A DNA stretch of 64,000 nt from G963422565 sp963422565 (GCA_963422565.1 OY730228.1:2728001-2792000), one strand, 5' to 3'. Shown: positions 36,946-46,577, numbered from the stretch's first letter. Notes: generated by a model from the sequence alone, not told the origin. Numbers and translations: made by a program.

Positions 36946-37968
36946 GTGGCGACACCGGAGGCGAAGGAGCCGCGACCCGGCAACGACGATATCGGCGAGG
37001 CGGACCGGCTCGCCCTCTGGCGGACCCAGCTCGAGATCCGCCATGTCGAGACGCGCGCCCATGACCTGTTTCTGCAGAACCTGATTCGCGGGACAGTCCA
37101 TCTGTCGATCGGCCAGGAGGCGGTTGCGGCCGGTTTCGCGGTGGCGATGGAGGAGGGCGACTACACATTCTGCACCTATCGCGGCCACGCCCATACCCTC
37201 GCCCGCGGCGCATCGATGACGGGGGTTCTCGGCGAGCTGATGGAGCGCGACTGCGGGCTGCTCAACGGCAAGGGCGGCTCGATGCATCTGACCAGCGTCG
37301 AGCATGGCGCGATGGGCTCCTACGCCATCATCGGCGCCCATCTGCCGATCGCCCTCGGCGCCGCCTGGTCGGCCCAGTACCGCGGCAGCGGCGCGGTCGC
37401 GGTCTGCTTCTTCGGCGACGGCACCACCAATATCGGCGCGTTCCACGAGGCGCTCAACATGGCGCAGATCTGGACGCTGCCGGTGGTGTTCGTGTGCGAG
37501 AACAACCTCTACATGGAATATACCCCCATCGCCGACGTGATCCCGGTCACCCATCCGGCGGCCGACCGCGCCCCGGCCTACGGAATGGAAGCGACGATCG
37601 TCGACGGCAACGACGCCGATGCGGTGCTCCGCGTCGCCAGGGCCGCCTACGCCCGGGCGCGGGCTGGCGGCGGCCCGTCGCTGATCGAGGCCAAGACCTA
37701 CCGACATGGCGGCCATTCGCGCGCCGACCCCGGCGCCTACCGCCCCAAGGAGGAGGTCGCGGCCTGGCTGGAGCGGGACCCGATCCCGCTCTACCGCCTG
37801 CGCCTCGGCGAGTTCGGGATCGCCGAGGCGGTGGTCGAAGGCATCGAAGCGGAGGTGTTGGCGGCGGTCGAGCGGGCGACCGAGACCGCCAAGGCGGCTC
37901 CCCCACCGCCGGCCGGGATACTGGAGACCGAGGTCTTCGCCGACGGAGGTGCGGCATGGCGCAACTGA
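36946..37968 (+). CDS. 2-oxoacid/acetoin dehydrogenase E1 alpha subunit
   Basis: A 340-residue ThDP-binding subunit. It has the GQEAVAAGFAVAM and YRGHAHTLARG segments and the ThDP/Mg motif GDGTTNIGAFHEALN. The sequence resembles pyruvate/acetoin dehydrogenase alpha chains more than the branched-chain type. The start is GTG at 36946, after GGAGG. It overlaps the E1 beta gene by 13 bases and forms one operon with E1 beta and E2. Confidence 0.9.
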   Translation: MATPEAKEPRPGNDDIGEADRLALWRTQLEIRHVETRAHDLFLQNLIRGTVHLSIGQEAVAAGFAVAMEEGDYTFCTYRGHAHTLARGASMTGVLGELMERDCGLLNGKGGSMHLTSVEHGAMGSYAIIGAHLPIALGAAWSAQYRGSGAVAVCFFGDGTTNIGAFHEALNMAQIWTLPVVFVCENNLYMEYTPIADVIPVTHPAADRAPAYGMEATIVDGNDADAVLRVARAAYARARAGGGPSLIEAKTYRHGGHSRADPGAYRPKEEVAAWLERDPIPLYRLRLGEFGIAEAVVEGIEAEVLAAVERATETAKAAPPPPAGILETEVFADGGAAWRN

Positions 37969-38933
37969 CCTATCGCGAGGCGGTCGCTGCGGCGATTGCC
38001 CAGGAGATGCGGCGCGACGAGAGTGTGGTCTGCCTTGGCGAGGACATCGCCGCCGCCGGCGGCGTTTTCAAGACCACCGTCGGGCTGCTCGACGAGTTCG
38101 GCCCCCGCCGGGTGCGCGACACCCCGATCTCCGAGCAGGCCATTTTGGGCGCGGCCATGGGCGCGGCGATGACCGGGCTCAGGCCGGTCGCCGAGATAAT
38201 GTTCTCGGACTTCTTCGCCGTCTGCTGGGACCTGATCGCCAACGAGATCGCCAAGTCGCGCTACATGACCAACGGGCAGGTCTCCTTCCCACTGGTGGTG
38301 CGCACCGCCAACGGCGGCGGGCTCGGCTTCGGCGCCCAGCATTCGCAGTCGATCGAGAACTGGTCGATGATGATCCCCGGGCTCAAGGTGGTCGCGCCGT
38401 CGACGCCCGCCGACGCGATGGGGCTGCTGGCGGCGGCGATCCGGGATCCGGACCCGGTCGTGTTCTTCGAGCACAAGGCGCTGTTCGCGACCGGCGGCGC
38501 GGTTCCCGACGGCGAGCATGTCGACCGTCTCGGCACCGCCCGCGTCGTCCGTGCCGGGGGGGATGCGACGATCGTCGCCCTCGCGGCGATGGTGCCGCGC
38601 GCCGTCGAGGCGGCCGAACGGATCGAGGCCGAGGACGGAATCTCCGCCTCGGTGATCGACCCGCGCTCGCTGGTGCCGCTGGATACCGCGGCCATCCTCG
38701 GCTCGGTCTCCGAGACCGGGCGGCTGTTCACGGTCGAGGAGAACCCGCGGCTCTGCGGCTGGGGGGCCGAGATCGCCTCGATCGCCGCCGAGGAATGCTT
38801 CCACGACCTCGACGGGCCGATCGTCCGCATCACCACCCCCCATATTCCGCTCCCCGCCGCCGAGACTCTCGAATCGCTGGCGCTGCCGTCGGTCGCGCGC
38901 ATCGTCGAGACGGTGCGCGCCAATATGGGGTGA
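37956..38933 (+). CDS. 2-oxoacid/acetoin dehydrogenase E1 beta subunit
   Basis: A 325-residue transketolase-like subunit. Typical segments are LTYREAVAAAIAQEM, CLGEDIAAAGGVFK, DTPISEQAILGAAMGAAM and the C-terminal FTVEENPRLCGWGAEI. With E1 alpha it decarboxylates a 2-oxoacid (or cleaves acetoin) and transfers the acyl group to E2. The ATG at 37956 lies inside the end of E1 alpha, implying coupled translation. Confidence 0.92.
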   Translation: MAQLTYREAVAAAIAQEMRRDESVVCLGEDIAAAGGVFKTTVGLLDEFGPRRVRDTPISEQAILGAAMGAAMTGLRPVAEIMFSDFFAVCWDLIANEIAKSRYMTNGQVSFPLVVRTANGGGLGFGAQHSQSIENWSMMIPGLKVVAPSTPADAMGLLAAAIRDPDPVVFFEHKALFATGGAVPDGEHVDRLGTARVVRAGGDATIVALAAMVPRAVEAAERIEAEDGISASVIDPRSLVPLDTAAILGSVSETGRLFTVEENPRLCGWGAEIASIAAEECFHDLDGPIVRITTPHIPLPAAETLESLALPSVARIVETVRANMG

Positions 38934-38940
38934 GGCGGCG

Positions 38941-40134
38941 ATGGACGTGCTGATGCCGCAGCTCGGCGAGACGGTCGGCGAGGGGACGGTGACCGTCTGG
39001 CACAAATCGGTCGGCGAGTCGGTCGCGGCCGGAGAGCCGCTGTTCGAGGTCTCGACCGACAAGGTGGACAGCGAGGTCCCGGCGGCGTCCTCGGGTATCC
39101 TGTCGGAGATTCTGGTCGCGGTCGGCGAGACGGTGCCGGTCGGCACCCGACTCGCGGTGATCGGCGGCGGGGCTGCGCCCGGCAAGCAGCGCGGCCGGCC
39201 GGGACCGCCTCGGCGCGACGCGGCCGGCCGGCCGCTCTCGCCGGCGGTGCGCCGGCTGATCGCCGAGCACGGGCTCGATGCGGCCGCGATCTCGGGCGGC
39301 GGCGCGGACGGGCGCGTCACCCGGCGCGACGTCGAGCGCCACATCGCGGATGCAAGGGCGGACGCGGCGCCGACGCCGGAGAGCGCCGACGCCGCCAGCG
39401 TGATCCCGCTGAGCGCGATGCGGAAGCGAATCGCCGCCCATATGCTGCGGTCCAAGGCGACGAGCCCGCATGTCCTCCAGGCCGTCGAGGTCGATTTTCA
39501 CGCGGTCGAGGCGGCGCGCGGCGGGCACAGCTATCTGCCTTTCGTCGCGCGCGCGCTATGCCGGGCGATCGCCGACTTCCCCCATGTGAACGCTTCGATC
39601 GCGGGCGAGGACCTGATCGTCCATCACCGCGTTCATCTCGGTATTGCGGTCGATCTCGGGCCGGGCGGGCTGGTGGCACCGGTGGTGCGCGGCGCCGAGA
39701 CGATGGGCGTGACGGCGCTCGCCGAGGCCATCGCCGCGGTCGCTGCCAGGGCGCGCGCGGGCGCGCTCGCCCCGGATGATCTCGCTGGCGGCACCTATAC
39801 GATCTCCAACTCCGGGACGTTCGGTACCCTGATTACCGCGCCGATCATCAACCAGCCCCAGGTCGCGATCCTGTCGACCGACGGGGTACGCAAGCGCCCC
39901 GTCGTGGTCTCGGGCCCGGCGGGCGATGCGATCGCGATCCGTCCGGTGGGCGTGCTCGCCCAGTCCTTCGATCATCGCGCCTTCGACGGCGCCTATTCGG
40001 CGGGCTTTCTGGGCCGGCTGCGCGAGATCCTGGAAGGAACGGACTGGGCCGCCGAAGCGGATCGACCCCGCCCCTCGGATCTCGATCCGAAACCCGCGAG
40101 CGGTCCCGCCGGCGCCGAAGGCCTCTCCCCCTGA
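38941..40134 (+). CDS. Dihydrolipoyl acyltransferase (E2) of a 2-oxoacid dehydrogenase
   Basis: A 397-residue E2. One lipoyl domain (1-78) carries Lys41 in STDKVDSEV; a peripheral-subunit-binding domain spans about 98-135 (SPAVRRLIAEHGLD, then DGRVTRRDV); the catalytic domain ends with His345 and Asp349 in DHRAFDG. The linker between the first two is short and Arg/Pro-rich. No E3 (lipoamide dehydrogenase) gene follows, so the complex must borrow E3 from elsewhere. Confidence 0.92.
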   Translation: MDVLMPQLGETVGEGTVTVWHKSVGESVAAGEPLFEVSTDKVDSEVPAASSGILSEILVAVGETVPVGTRLAVIGGGAAPGKQRGRPGPPRRDAAGRPLSPAVRRLIAEHGLDAAAISGGGADGRVTRRDVERHIADARADAAPTPESADAASVIPLSAMRKRIAAHMLRSKATSPHVLQAVEVDFHAVEAARGGHSYLPFVARALCRAIADFPHVNASIAGEDLIVHHRVHLGIAVDLGPGGLVAPVVRGAETMGVTALAEAIAAVAARARAGALAPDDLAGGTYTISNSGTFGTLITAPIINQPQVAILSTDGVRKRPVVVSGPAGDAIAIRPVGVLAQSFDHRAFDGAYSAGFLGRLREILEGTDWAAEADRPRPSDLDPKPASGPAGAEGLSP

Positions 40135-40274
40135 TCGGGTTCGGACCGATATGAGACGCGGGCCGCGCCCTCACACACGACCCGGTACGCGTTCCCGCGT
40201 TCCCGAGTAAGCGGCGAATGACCCGGCGGCCGGGGCGGTCTATAGATCGGGGCCGACTGTCATAGGCGGATGCG

Positions 40275-41123
40275 ATGGCGAACGCACATCCGAACGACTC
40301 CCAGATCGCCTTCTGGAACGGCAAGGCCGGCGAGAAGTGGACGGCCAATCGGGTCCATCACGACAGGATGATCGCCGCTCCGGCGGCGCGGGCGGCGGCG
40401 GCGGCCGGGTTCCGGGCCGGCGAACGGGTGATCGATATCGGCTGCGGCTGCGGCTCGTCGAGCTTCGAGGCGGCCAGGGCGGTCGGCCCCGCCGGCCGGG
40501 TGACGGGGCTCGATATCTCCCGGCCGATGCTCGCCTTGGCGCGGGAGCGCGCCCGGTCGATGCCGGAGCTCCGGGTGGAATTCGTCGAAGGCGATGCGTC
40601 GCGTCATCCCTTCGCGGAGGGCGAGGCCGACATCGTCGTCTCCCGTTTCGGGACGATGTTCTTCGCCGACCCTGAAGAGGCGTTCGCCAATATCGGCCGC
40701 GCGGTCCGCTCCGGCGGTCGGCTCGCCTTCGTCTGCTGGCGCCGCGTCGAGGAGAACGACTGGATCCGCATCCCGCTCGCCGCCGCCTCCGCCCTCGCCG
40801 ACATGCCGCAGCTGGACGCCCCGCGGCGGTCGGGCCCGTTCTCGCTCGCCGACCGGGCGGGGTTGATCGCGCTCCTGGAAGGCGGCGGGTTTCACGACAT
40901 ACGGGTAGAGCCCTTCGACGGACCGCTGCTGCTCGGCGACACGGTCGATGCGGCGATCCGCTACTTCTCCGAAAACTCGCCACTCTCCGTCCCGCTTTCG
41001 GAACTCGAACGCGGGCTGCGCCAGCGAATCAGGGAGGCGATCGCGGCGCGTATGTCGCGGTTTCTGGGACCGAATGGCGTGGAGGTCGGCGGCGGCGTCT
41101 GGATCGCGACCGCGCGCCGCTAG
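40275..41123 (+). CDS. Class I SAM-dependent methyltransferase
   Basis: A 282-residue methyltransferase of the UbiE/Methyltransf_11 type. The SAM-binding motif I is VIDIGCGCGSSS, followed by TGLDISRPMLALARERA (motif with acidic end of beta-2) and EGDASRHPFAEGEADIVVSRFGTMFF. The N-terminus (NDSQIAFWNGKAGEKWTANR) is typical of this group. The substrate is unknown. It ends tail-to-tail with the BKACE gene, overlapping by four bases. Confidence 0.85.
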   Translation: MANAHPNDSQIAFWNGKAGEKWTANRVHHDRMIAAPAARAAAAAGFRAGERVIDIGCGCGSSSFEAARAVGPAGRVTGLDISRPMLALARERARSMPELRVEFVEGDASRHPFAEGEADIVVSRFGTMFFADPEEAFANIGRAVRSGGRLAFVCWRRVEENDWIRIPLAAASALADMPQLDAPRRSGPFSLADRAGLIALLEGGGFHDIRVEPFDGPLLLGDTVDAAIRYFSENSPLSVPLSELERGLRQRIREAIAARMSRFLGPNGVEVGGGVWIATARR

Positions 41124-42055
41124 AAATCGACCCGATCGCCGCCCTTGAGGGACAGCCTCGCCCGGGCTTCCTCCGGCGTCGCCACCTCGAGGGACAGCTC
41201 CTCGACGATGCGGCGGATCTTGGCGACCTGTTCGGCATTGGACCGGGCGAGCCGGCCGCGTTCGGCATAGAGGCTGTCCTCGAGCCCGACGCGGACATTG
41301 CCGCCCATCATCGCGCCCATCGTGCACAGACTCATCTGGTGGCGCCCGGCACCCAGGATCGACCATTCGTAGGAGTCGCCGAACAGCCGGTCCGCGGTCT
41401 GCTTCATGAACGCAAGGTTCTCCTTGTCGGGGCCGATCCCGCCGAGGATGCCGAAGATGGTCTGGACGAACAGCGGCGGGCGGACCAGCCCACGATCGAG
41501 GAAATGTGCCAGATTGTAGAGATGGCCGACATCGTAGCATTCGAACTCGAACCGGGTGCCGTGCGCTTCTCCCAGATCCCTGAGTATCCGTTCGATATCC
41601 TTGAAGGTGTTGCGGAAGATGAAATCGTCCGTCCCTCTCAGATAGGGCTCCTCCCAGTCATGTTTCCAGCTCCGGAACCGTTCGGCGGCGGGAAATATCC
41701 CAAAATTCATCGACCCCATGTTGAGGGAGGCGACCTCGGGCTTGGCGACGAGGGCGGCGGCCATGCGCTCCTCGACGGTCATGCCGAGGCCGCCCCCGGT
41801 GGTGATGTTGATCACCGCGTCCGTGTTCTGTTTGATTCTCGGAAGAAACCGCATGAACACCGCAGGGTCGGGGGTCGGCCGGCCGTCGGCCGGGTCGCGG
41901 GCGTGGAGATGCAGGATCGAAGCGCCCGCCTCGGCCGCGCCGATCGCCTGTTCGGCGATCTGATCCGGGGTCAGGGGCAGATGGTCCGACATCGTCGGCG
42001 TGTGGATCGCGCCGGTCACGGCGCAGGTGATAATGACCTTGTCGCTGGCTGCCAT
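41120..42055 (-). CDS. Beta-keto acid cleavage enzyme (BKACE, DUF849)
   Basis: A 311-residue TIM-barrel enzyme of the 3-keto-5-aminohexanoate cleavage enzyme family, which reacts beta-keto acids with acetyl-CoA. Diagnostic parts are VIITCAVTGAIHTPTMS, the zinc-site LHLHARDPADGRPT, NITTGGG and NVRVGLEDSLY with the catalytic Arg/Glu region. The beta-keto acid used is not defined; the neighbours suggest an aromatic or branched acid breakdown product. It lies 17 bases after the cyclase-family gene. Confidence 0.92.
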   Translation of the reverse strand: MAASDKVIITCAVTGAIHTPTMSDHLPLTPDQIAEQAIGAAEAGASILHLHARDPADGRPTPDPAVFMRFLPRIKQNTDAVINITTGGGLGMTVEERMAAALVAKPEVASLNMGSMNFGIFPAAERFRSWKHDWEEPYLRGTDDFIFRNTFKDIERILRDLGEAHGTRFEFECYDVGHLYNLAHFLDRGLVRPPLFVQTIFGILGGIGPDKENLAFMKQTADRLFGDSYEWSILGAGRHQMSLCTMGAMMGGNVRVGLEDSLYAERGRLARSNAEQVAKIRRIVEELSLEVATPEEARARLSLKGGDRVDF

Positions 42056-42072
42056 CCGTCGGCCCCTTCCGT

Positions 42073-42849
42073 CTATGCGTCGATTATCGCCACCGCGCGG
42101 GTCCAGCCCGCCGACGCACCCTTGATCTTGACCGGGAAGCAGGAGACCAGGAACCCGCTGCTCGGCAGCGCTTCCAGATTGCCGAGCTTCTCGATCTGGC
42201 AATAGCCGACATCGCGCCCCGCCTTGTGGCCTTCCCAGATGATCGACGGGTCGCGCGTCTCCTCCCAGCGCGCCCGGGTGTGGACGAAGGGCGCATCCCA
42301 GCTCCACCCGTCGGTGCCGCAGACCCGCACCCCCCGCCCGGTGAGATGGAGGGTCGCCGCGCGGCCCATGCCGCAGCCGCGCGAGACATAGTCGTCCTCG
42401 CCGTAACGCGCGCCGGCCGAGGTGTTGACGAGCACGATCTCGAGCGGGGCGATCTCGTGGCCGATCCGCGCGAGCTCGGCGTCGATATCGGCGGGCGAGA
42501 CCACGTAGCCGTCCTCGAAATGCCGGAAGTCGAGTTTGACGCCCGGCTGCAGGCACCATTCCAGCGGTATCTCGTCGATGGCGATCGCCCGCTCGCCGCC
42601 GTTCATCGTCGCGTGGTAATGCCACGGCGCGTCGACATGGGTGCCGTTATGGGTCGTCAGTCTAAGCCGCTCGATCGCCCACCCCTCGCGGTCGGGAAGC
42701 ATGTCGGGCGTCAATCCCGGAAAGAATGCGCAGAGCTCCTCCGCGGTCTCCCGATGGGTCCGGTACTCGATCTCGGGCAGCATGAAGGGAGGATCGGATC
42801 GGATGCCCGCTTCGAGCGGAACCGAGATATCGACGATGCGCCGCGCCAT
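42073..42849 (-). CDS. Cyclase-family metal-dependent hydrolase (kynurenine formamidase-like)
   Basis: A 258-residue protein of the Cyclase family (KynB-like fold). The signature HNGTHVDAPWHY is present, giving His and Asp metal ligands, and the second conserved stretch is seen in VNTSAGARYG. Family members include kynurenine formamidase and isatin hydrolase. It shares an apparent transcription unit with the BKACE gene. Neither substrate nor pathway can be fixed. Confidence 0.85.
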   Translation of the reverse strand: MARRIVDISVPLEAGIRSDPPFMLPEIEYRTHRETAEELCAFFPGLTPDMLPDREGWAIERLRLTTHNGTHVDAPWHYHATMNGGERAIAIDEIPLEWCLQPGVKLDFRHFEDGYVVSPADIDAELARIGHEIAPLEIVLVNTSAGARYGEDDYVSRGCGMGRAATLHLTGRGVRVCGTDGWSWDAPFVHTRARWEETRDPSIIWEGHKAGRDVGYCQIEKLGNLEALPSSGFLVSCFPVKIKGASAGWTRAVAIIDA

Positions 42850-42894
42850 GGCCCGTCTTCCCCTCGTTTGCGGTATTGCCGGTCCGGGGACCGG

Positions 42895-43320
42895 CTAAGG
42901 CCTCGGCAGATCGTAGTTCACCATCCAGTCCACCCCGAACCTGTCGGTCCACTTGCCGAACAGAGCGCCCCAGAACGCCTCCTCGAGCGGCATCTCCACG
43001 GTTCCGCCCGCGGACAGACCCTCGAAGAGGGCCTCGCAATGCTCCCTGCTCTCGGCGGCCAGGGCGATCCCGAGATTGTTGCCCCGCACCAGCGGTCCAC
43101 CCCCCATGCCGGCACAGCTGTCGCTCCCCATCAGGACGCCCGACCCGAACGGCAGCGCGACATGCAGGATGCGGTCCCGCTCGTCCTTCGCTACGGGCAG
43201 GTCTTCGGGTCCGTCGGCGAAGGTCATCATCTGGGAGAACTCGCCGCCGAGCACCGAACGGTAGAACTCGAACGCCTCCCGGCAGTTGCCGTCGAAGGTG
43301 AGGTAGGGGCTCAGGGACAT
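42895..43320 (-). CDS. VOC-superfamily protein (PhnB-like)
   Basis: A 141-residue single-gene VOC protein with the PhnB/3-demethylubiquinone-like pattern: LSPYLTFDGNCREAFEFYRSVLGGE at the start, a GNNLGIALAAES turn in the middle and ALFGKWTDRFGVDWMVN near the end. The function of this common family is mostly unknown. The ATG at 43320 is chosen because it gives the usual family N-terminus. Confidence 0.85.
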   Translation of the reverse strand: MSLSPYLTFDGNCREAFEFYRSVLGGEFSQMMTFADGPEDLPVAKDERDRILHVALPFGSGVLMGSDSCAGMGGGPLVRGNNLGIALAAESREHCEALFEGLSAGGTVEMPLEEAFWGALFGKWTDRFGVDWMVNYDLPRP

Positions 43321-43472
43321 CGCTGTTCCTCCGGCAATTCCACGGCTGTCGCCGCCGCCCGCGCGCAGTGCACCCGATCGCCGCCGCCGTGGCAAGCCCC
43401 CGCGCGGCCGTAGCAATTCTGATCTTGGCGTCCCCGCCGCCGGCCTTCGTCGGCATCGCGGCCCACACCACC

Positions 43473-43595
43473 ACCCGTTTCCCAAGAAGGGGCTCCTCCA
43501 CCCCGGCCTTCCCCCTCAATAGGGGGAGGGGAGGGGAGTGAGGGAGGGCACTGCGTGAACCCCCGCCCCTTGAGGAGGCCCGGGGGAGGGGGTGT
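43473..43595. repeat. REP-like GC-rich palindromic repeats (pair)
   Basis: Two oppositely facing C/G-rich units in the gap between the VOC and nitroreductase genes. The first contains CCCCCT-CAAT-AGGGGG (43511-43526) and an outer arm that reads, on the minus strand, CCCTTCTTGGGAAACGGGT. The second (about 43550-43595) holds CCCCGCCCCTTGAGG. Very similar units occur at 50407-50459 and, less fully, at 60156-60200. The rest of the 43321-43765 gap shows nothing recognisable. Confidence 0.6.
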
Positions 43596-43765
43596 CGTCC
43601 CGCCGGTCGTGGTTCCCAAATGGTGAACTGCTGGCGCGGCTGTCCGGGTCGAGGCCCTTGCGGCGGCGATCCGTCCGTCCCATCGTGACCGAGCCGGCGT
43701 TGAGGAACCGATGATCACAGGCGCCGGCCTGCCACCCCCGGGACACGGACGGAGTGCGAGACCCC

Positions 43766-44429
43766 ATGCCCGAACTCTTCGATATCCTGCGCAGCACTCG
43801 CGCCATGCGCCGGCTGAAGCCGGACCCTGTGCCCGATGCGGCGATCCGCAAGATCCTGCAGGCCGGCGTCTCGGCTGCCAATGCCGCCAACGCGCAGCGC
43901 TGGCGCTTCCTGGTCGTCAAGGACCGCGCGGTCAAGCGAGCCGTGAAGGTTCATTACCGGCGCGCCTTCGACGAGATCATCGGACCGCATTATCGGGAGA
44001 GCGCGCCGCCGCCCGGCGTCTCGATCGAGAAATACCGCCGCCAGCATAATGCGGTCGCGCATCTGACGGAGCATTTCGACGAGGCGCCGGTCTGGATCGT
44101 CGCCTGCCTCGAGGAAGACGGGGCGCCGACCCGCTGGTCGGGCGCGTCGATCTATCCGGCGGTGCAGAACATGCTCCTGGCGGCGCGCGGGCTCGGCCTC
44201 GGGGCGACGCTCACCACCCGTCATTCTCCTCTTCGCCGAGGAAAGCGAGCGCGCGCTCGGCCTGCCGCCGGGCGTGCGTTCCTATGCCATCCTGCCCATC
44301 GGCTGGCCGATGGGAAATTTCGGCCCGGTTCGGCGCGGACCGCTGGAGGAAGTGGTGTATCTCGATCGCTGGGGCGCGCGCTGGGACCCGCCTGGCGCCG
44401 ATGGAGACGACGGAAAGACAGCGCGATGA
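43766..44429 (+). pseudogene. Nitroreductase-family protein, frameshifted
   Basis: The first 153 or so codons read as a nitroreductase: LRSTRAMRRLKPDPVPD at the start, SAANAANAQRWRFLVV (FMN-binding) and SIYPAVQNMLLAARGLGLGATLT. At about 44224-44225 one extra base (TT where T is expected) breaks the frame. Reading on in the +1-shifted frame restores LLFAEESERALGLPPGVRSY and the typical PIGWPMGNFGPVRR ending, stopping at 44429. It is either a recent pseudogene or a sequencing/assembly error. Intact, it would be an FMN-dependent NAD(P)H oxidoreductase of about 220 residues. Confidence 0.75.
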
Positions 44430-44657
44430 CGGCGGTCGGTCGCGGGCGAGCCTCTTCCAGGAGAATCGCGATTCGTCGGAGAGATGGAGCGGATTCGGCC
44501 GTCGCGGCGGGGACCGCGGGCCGCCCCGCACCGCCGCGTCCGCCCCCGCGCCACCATGGCGGGCGCAAGGTCTCCGAATCTCGGAAGCAGTGGCCTCCCG
44601 CCGCGGACGGGCTATGTTGCGCGCGTCTCGACTCCTCGGCCCGGAGAACCCCCCGCC

Positions 44658-45824
44658 ATGAACGCCTGCATCGTCGGATGGTCCCATACCCGGTTCGGAA
44701 AGCATGAAGGCCGCGACATCGAGTCGCTGATCTGCGAGGTCGCCTCGGGCGCCGTCGCCGACGCCGGCATCGACCCCGAGGACATCGACGAGATCTATAT
44801 CGGGCTGTTCAACGGCGGGTTCGTCAAACAGGACTTCCCCGCCTCTCTCGTCCTGCAGGCGGACGCGGCGCTGCGCTTCAAGCCGGCGACGCGGGTCGAG
44901 AACGCCTGCGCGACCGGCTCGGCGGCGATCCATCAGGGGCTGAAATCGATCGCCGCCGGCGCCGCCCGCATTGTGCTGGTGGTCGGCGTCGAGAAGATGA
45001 CCGAGCTCGCCGGCGCCGCCGTCGGCGAGGTGCTGACCAAGGCGTCCTATCTCAAGGAAGAGGGCGGCGAGAACGGCAGCTTCGCGGACATTTTCGGGCG
45101 GATCGCCGAACGCTACTTCCAGCGCTACGGCGATCATTCGGACGCCCTGGCCAGGATCGCCGCCAAGAACCATGCCAACGGCGCCCGCAACCCGCTGGCC
45201 CATTTCCAGAAGGATCTCGGTTACGATTTCTGCCGGACCCCGTCGGACAGGAACCCGCTGGTCGCGGGCCCGCTGAAGCGCACGGACTGCTCGCCGGTGA
45301 CCGACGGCGCGGCCGCTCTGGTCCTGGCCGACCTCGACACCGCGCTACGCCGCGACAAGGCCGTCGTCTTCCGCGCCGCGCGCCAGGTGAACGAATATCT
45401 GCCGATGAGCCGGCGCGACCCGGCCCGGTTCGAGGGGGTCGAGCGCGTCTGGCAGCAGGCGTTCTCCGACAGCGGGCTGACACTCGAAGACCTCGACATG
45501 ATCGAGGTGCACGACTGCTTCACCATCGCCGAATTGCTGATCTACGAGGCGATCGGCCTGACTCCGCCCGGCCGGGGCGCCCGCGCCGTCGAGGAGGGCT
45601 GGACCGAGGCGGACGGCAGGCTCCCGATCAACCCGTCGGGCGGGCTGAAATCGAAGGGGCATCCGATCGGCGCGACCGGAGTCTCGATGCATGTGATGGC
45701 CGCCATGCAGCTCCGGGGAGAGGCGAGCGGTATTCAGGTGCCCGGCGCGGCGCTCGCCGGAGTGTTCAACATGGGCGGGGCCGCGGTCGCCAACTATGCG
45801 AGCGTTCTCGAGCCGCTGCGCTGA
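44658..45824 (+). CDS. Thiolase-family acetyl-CoA acetyltransferase (SCP-x-like)
   Basis: A 388-residue thiolase fold protein. The nucleophile Cys84 lies in VENACATGSAA, the second site has VHDCFTIAELL, and the C-terminal GHPIGATG supplies the His. The overall pattern fits the sterol-carrier-protein-x/lipid-transfer thiolases often found in sterol and aromatic catabolism. It follows a 228-base stretch in which no gene is seen. Confidence 0.88.
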   Translation: MNACIVGWSHTRFGKHEGRDIESLICEVASGAVADAGIDPEDIDEIYIGLFNGGFVKQDFPASLVLQADAALRFKPATRVENACATGSAAIHQGLKSIAAGAARIVLVVGVEKMTELAGAAVGEVLTKASYLKEEGGENGSFADIFGRIAERYFQRYGDHSDALARIAAKNHANGARNPLAHFQKDLGYDFCRTPSDRNPLVAGPLKRTDCSPVTDGAAALVLADLDTALRRDKAVVFRAARQVNEYLPMSRRDPARFEGVERVWQQAFSDSGLTLEDLDMIEVHDCFTIAELLIYEAIGLTPPGRGARAVEEGWTEADGRLPINPSGGLKSKGHPIGATGVSMHVMAAMQLRGEASGIQVPGAALAGVFNMGGAAVANYASVLEPLR

Positions 45825-45830
45825 GCCCCG

Positions 45831-46469
45831 TCAGTAGAGGCGGTTCTCGTAGGAGTCGCGGATCCGCGACTCGATCTCCTCCAGCGACTCGCCGGTGTCC
45901 CGCTGGTCTTTGGTGATCTGCGCGAGCGACGGGAAATCGCCGCGCGGAATCCGCGTCTCCGGGTTCCAGAGCCGCGACCGCTTGAGCGCCTTCGCACAGT
46001 GGAAGAACAGCTCGTCGAGACCGATCAGGATCCCGTAGAGCGGCGCCTTCCCGCGCACCCGCATGTCGGCGAGCGCCGCCCGATCGTCGATCACCCGCGC
46101 CCGGCCCGAAGCGCGCAGCACCTCCTCGACGCCTGGAACCAGAAACAGCAGGCCGACGGACCGGCACGGGTTCTCGATGATGTTCATCATCGTGTCGGCG
46201 CGGCGGTTACCCGGACGCTCCGGGATCAGCAGCGTCCTGTCGTCCACGATCTTGACGAAACCCGGCGGATCGCCGCGCGGGCTCACGTCGGCCCTGCCGT
46301 CGGCGCCCACCGTCGAGATGAACAGGATCGGCGACAACCCGATGAAGCGACGGGCGTGCCTGTCGAGCGCGGGCATTTCCTTGCCAGCCACGGCGGGTAT
46401 CGGCCGCCCGAGGCTTTCGCGGAGCAGCTCGGGCCGATCGATGCCGTTCGGTTCTCCGGGATCGGTCAT
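45831..46469 (-). CDS. FMN-binding pyridoxamine 5'-phosphate oxidase-like protein (MSMEG_1061 type)
   Basis: A 212-residue split-barrel flavoprotein. The region FIGLSPILFISTVGADGRADVSPRGDPPGFVKI and the later PGNRRADTMMNIIENP fit the MSMEG_1061-type PPOX-like family, which is not the true pyridoxine oxidase. The fold normally binds FMN or F420 and reduces small molecules, but no substrate is known. It faces the preceding thiolase gene end to end. Confidence 0.82.
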   Translation of the reverse strand: MTDPGEPNGIDRPELLRESLGRPIPAVAGKEMPALDRHARRFIGLSPILFISTVGADGRADVSPRGDPPGFVKIVDDRTLLIPERPGNRRADTMMNIIENPCRSVGLLFLVPGVEEVLRASGRARVIDDRAALADMRVRGKAPLYGILIGLDELFFHCAKALKRSRLWNPETRIPRGDFPSLAQITKDQRDTGESLEEIESRIRDSYENRLY

Positions 46470-46577
46470 CGCGCGCCTCGGTCATTGCGATTCGATGGAG
46501 TCTCGCCGGGGCCGCGCGATCGCGCAAGCGGGCGGTGGGTCTTGACGACCAGTTCCTGGATATGGAAGGGAAGCCGC

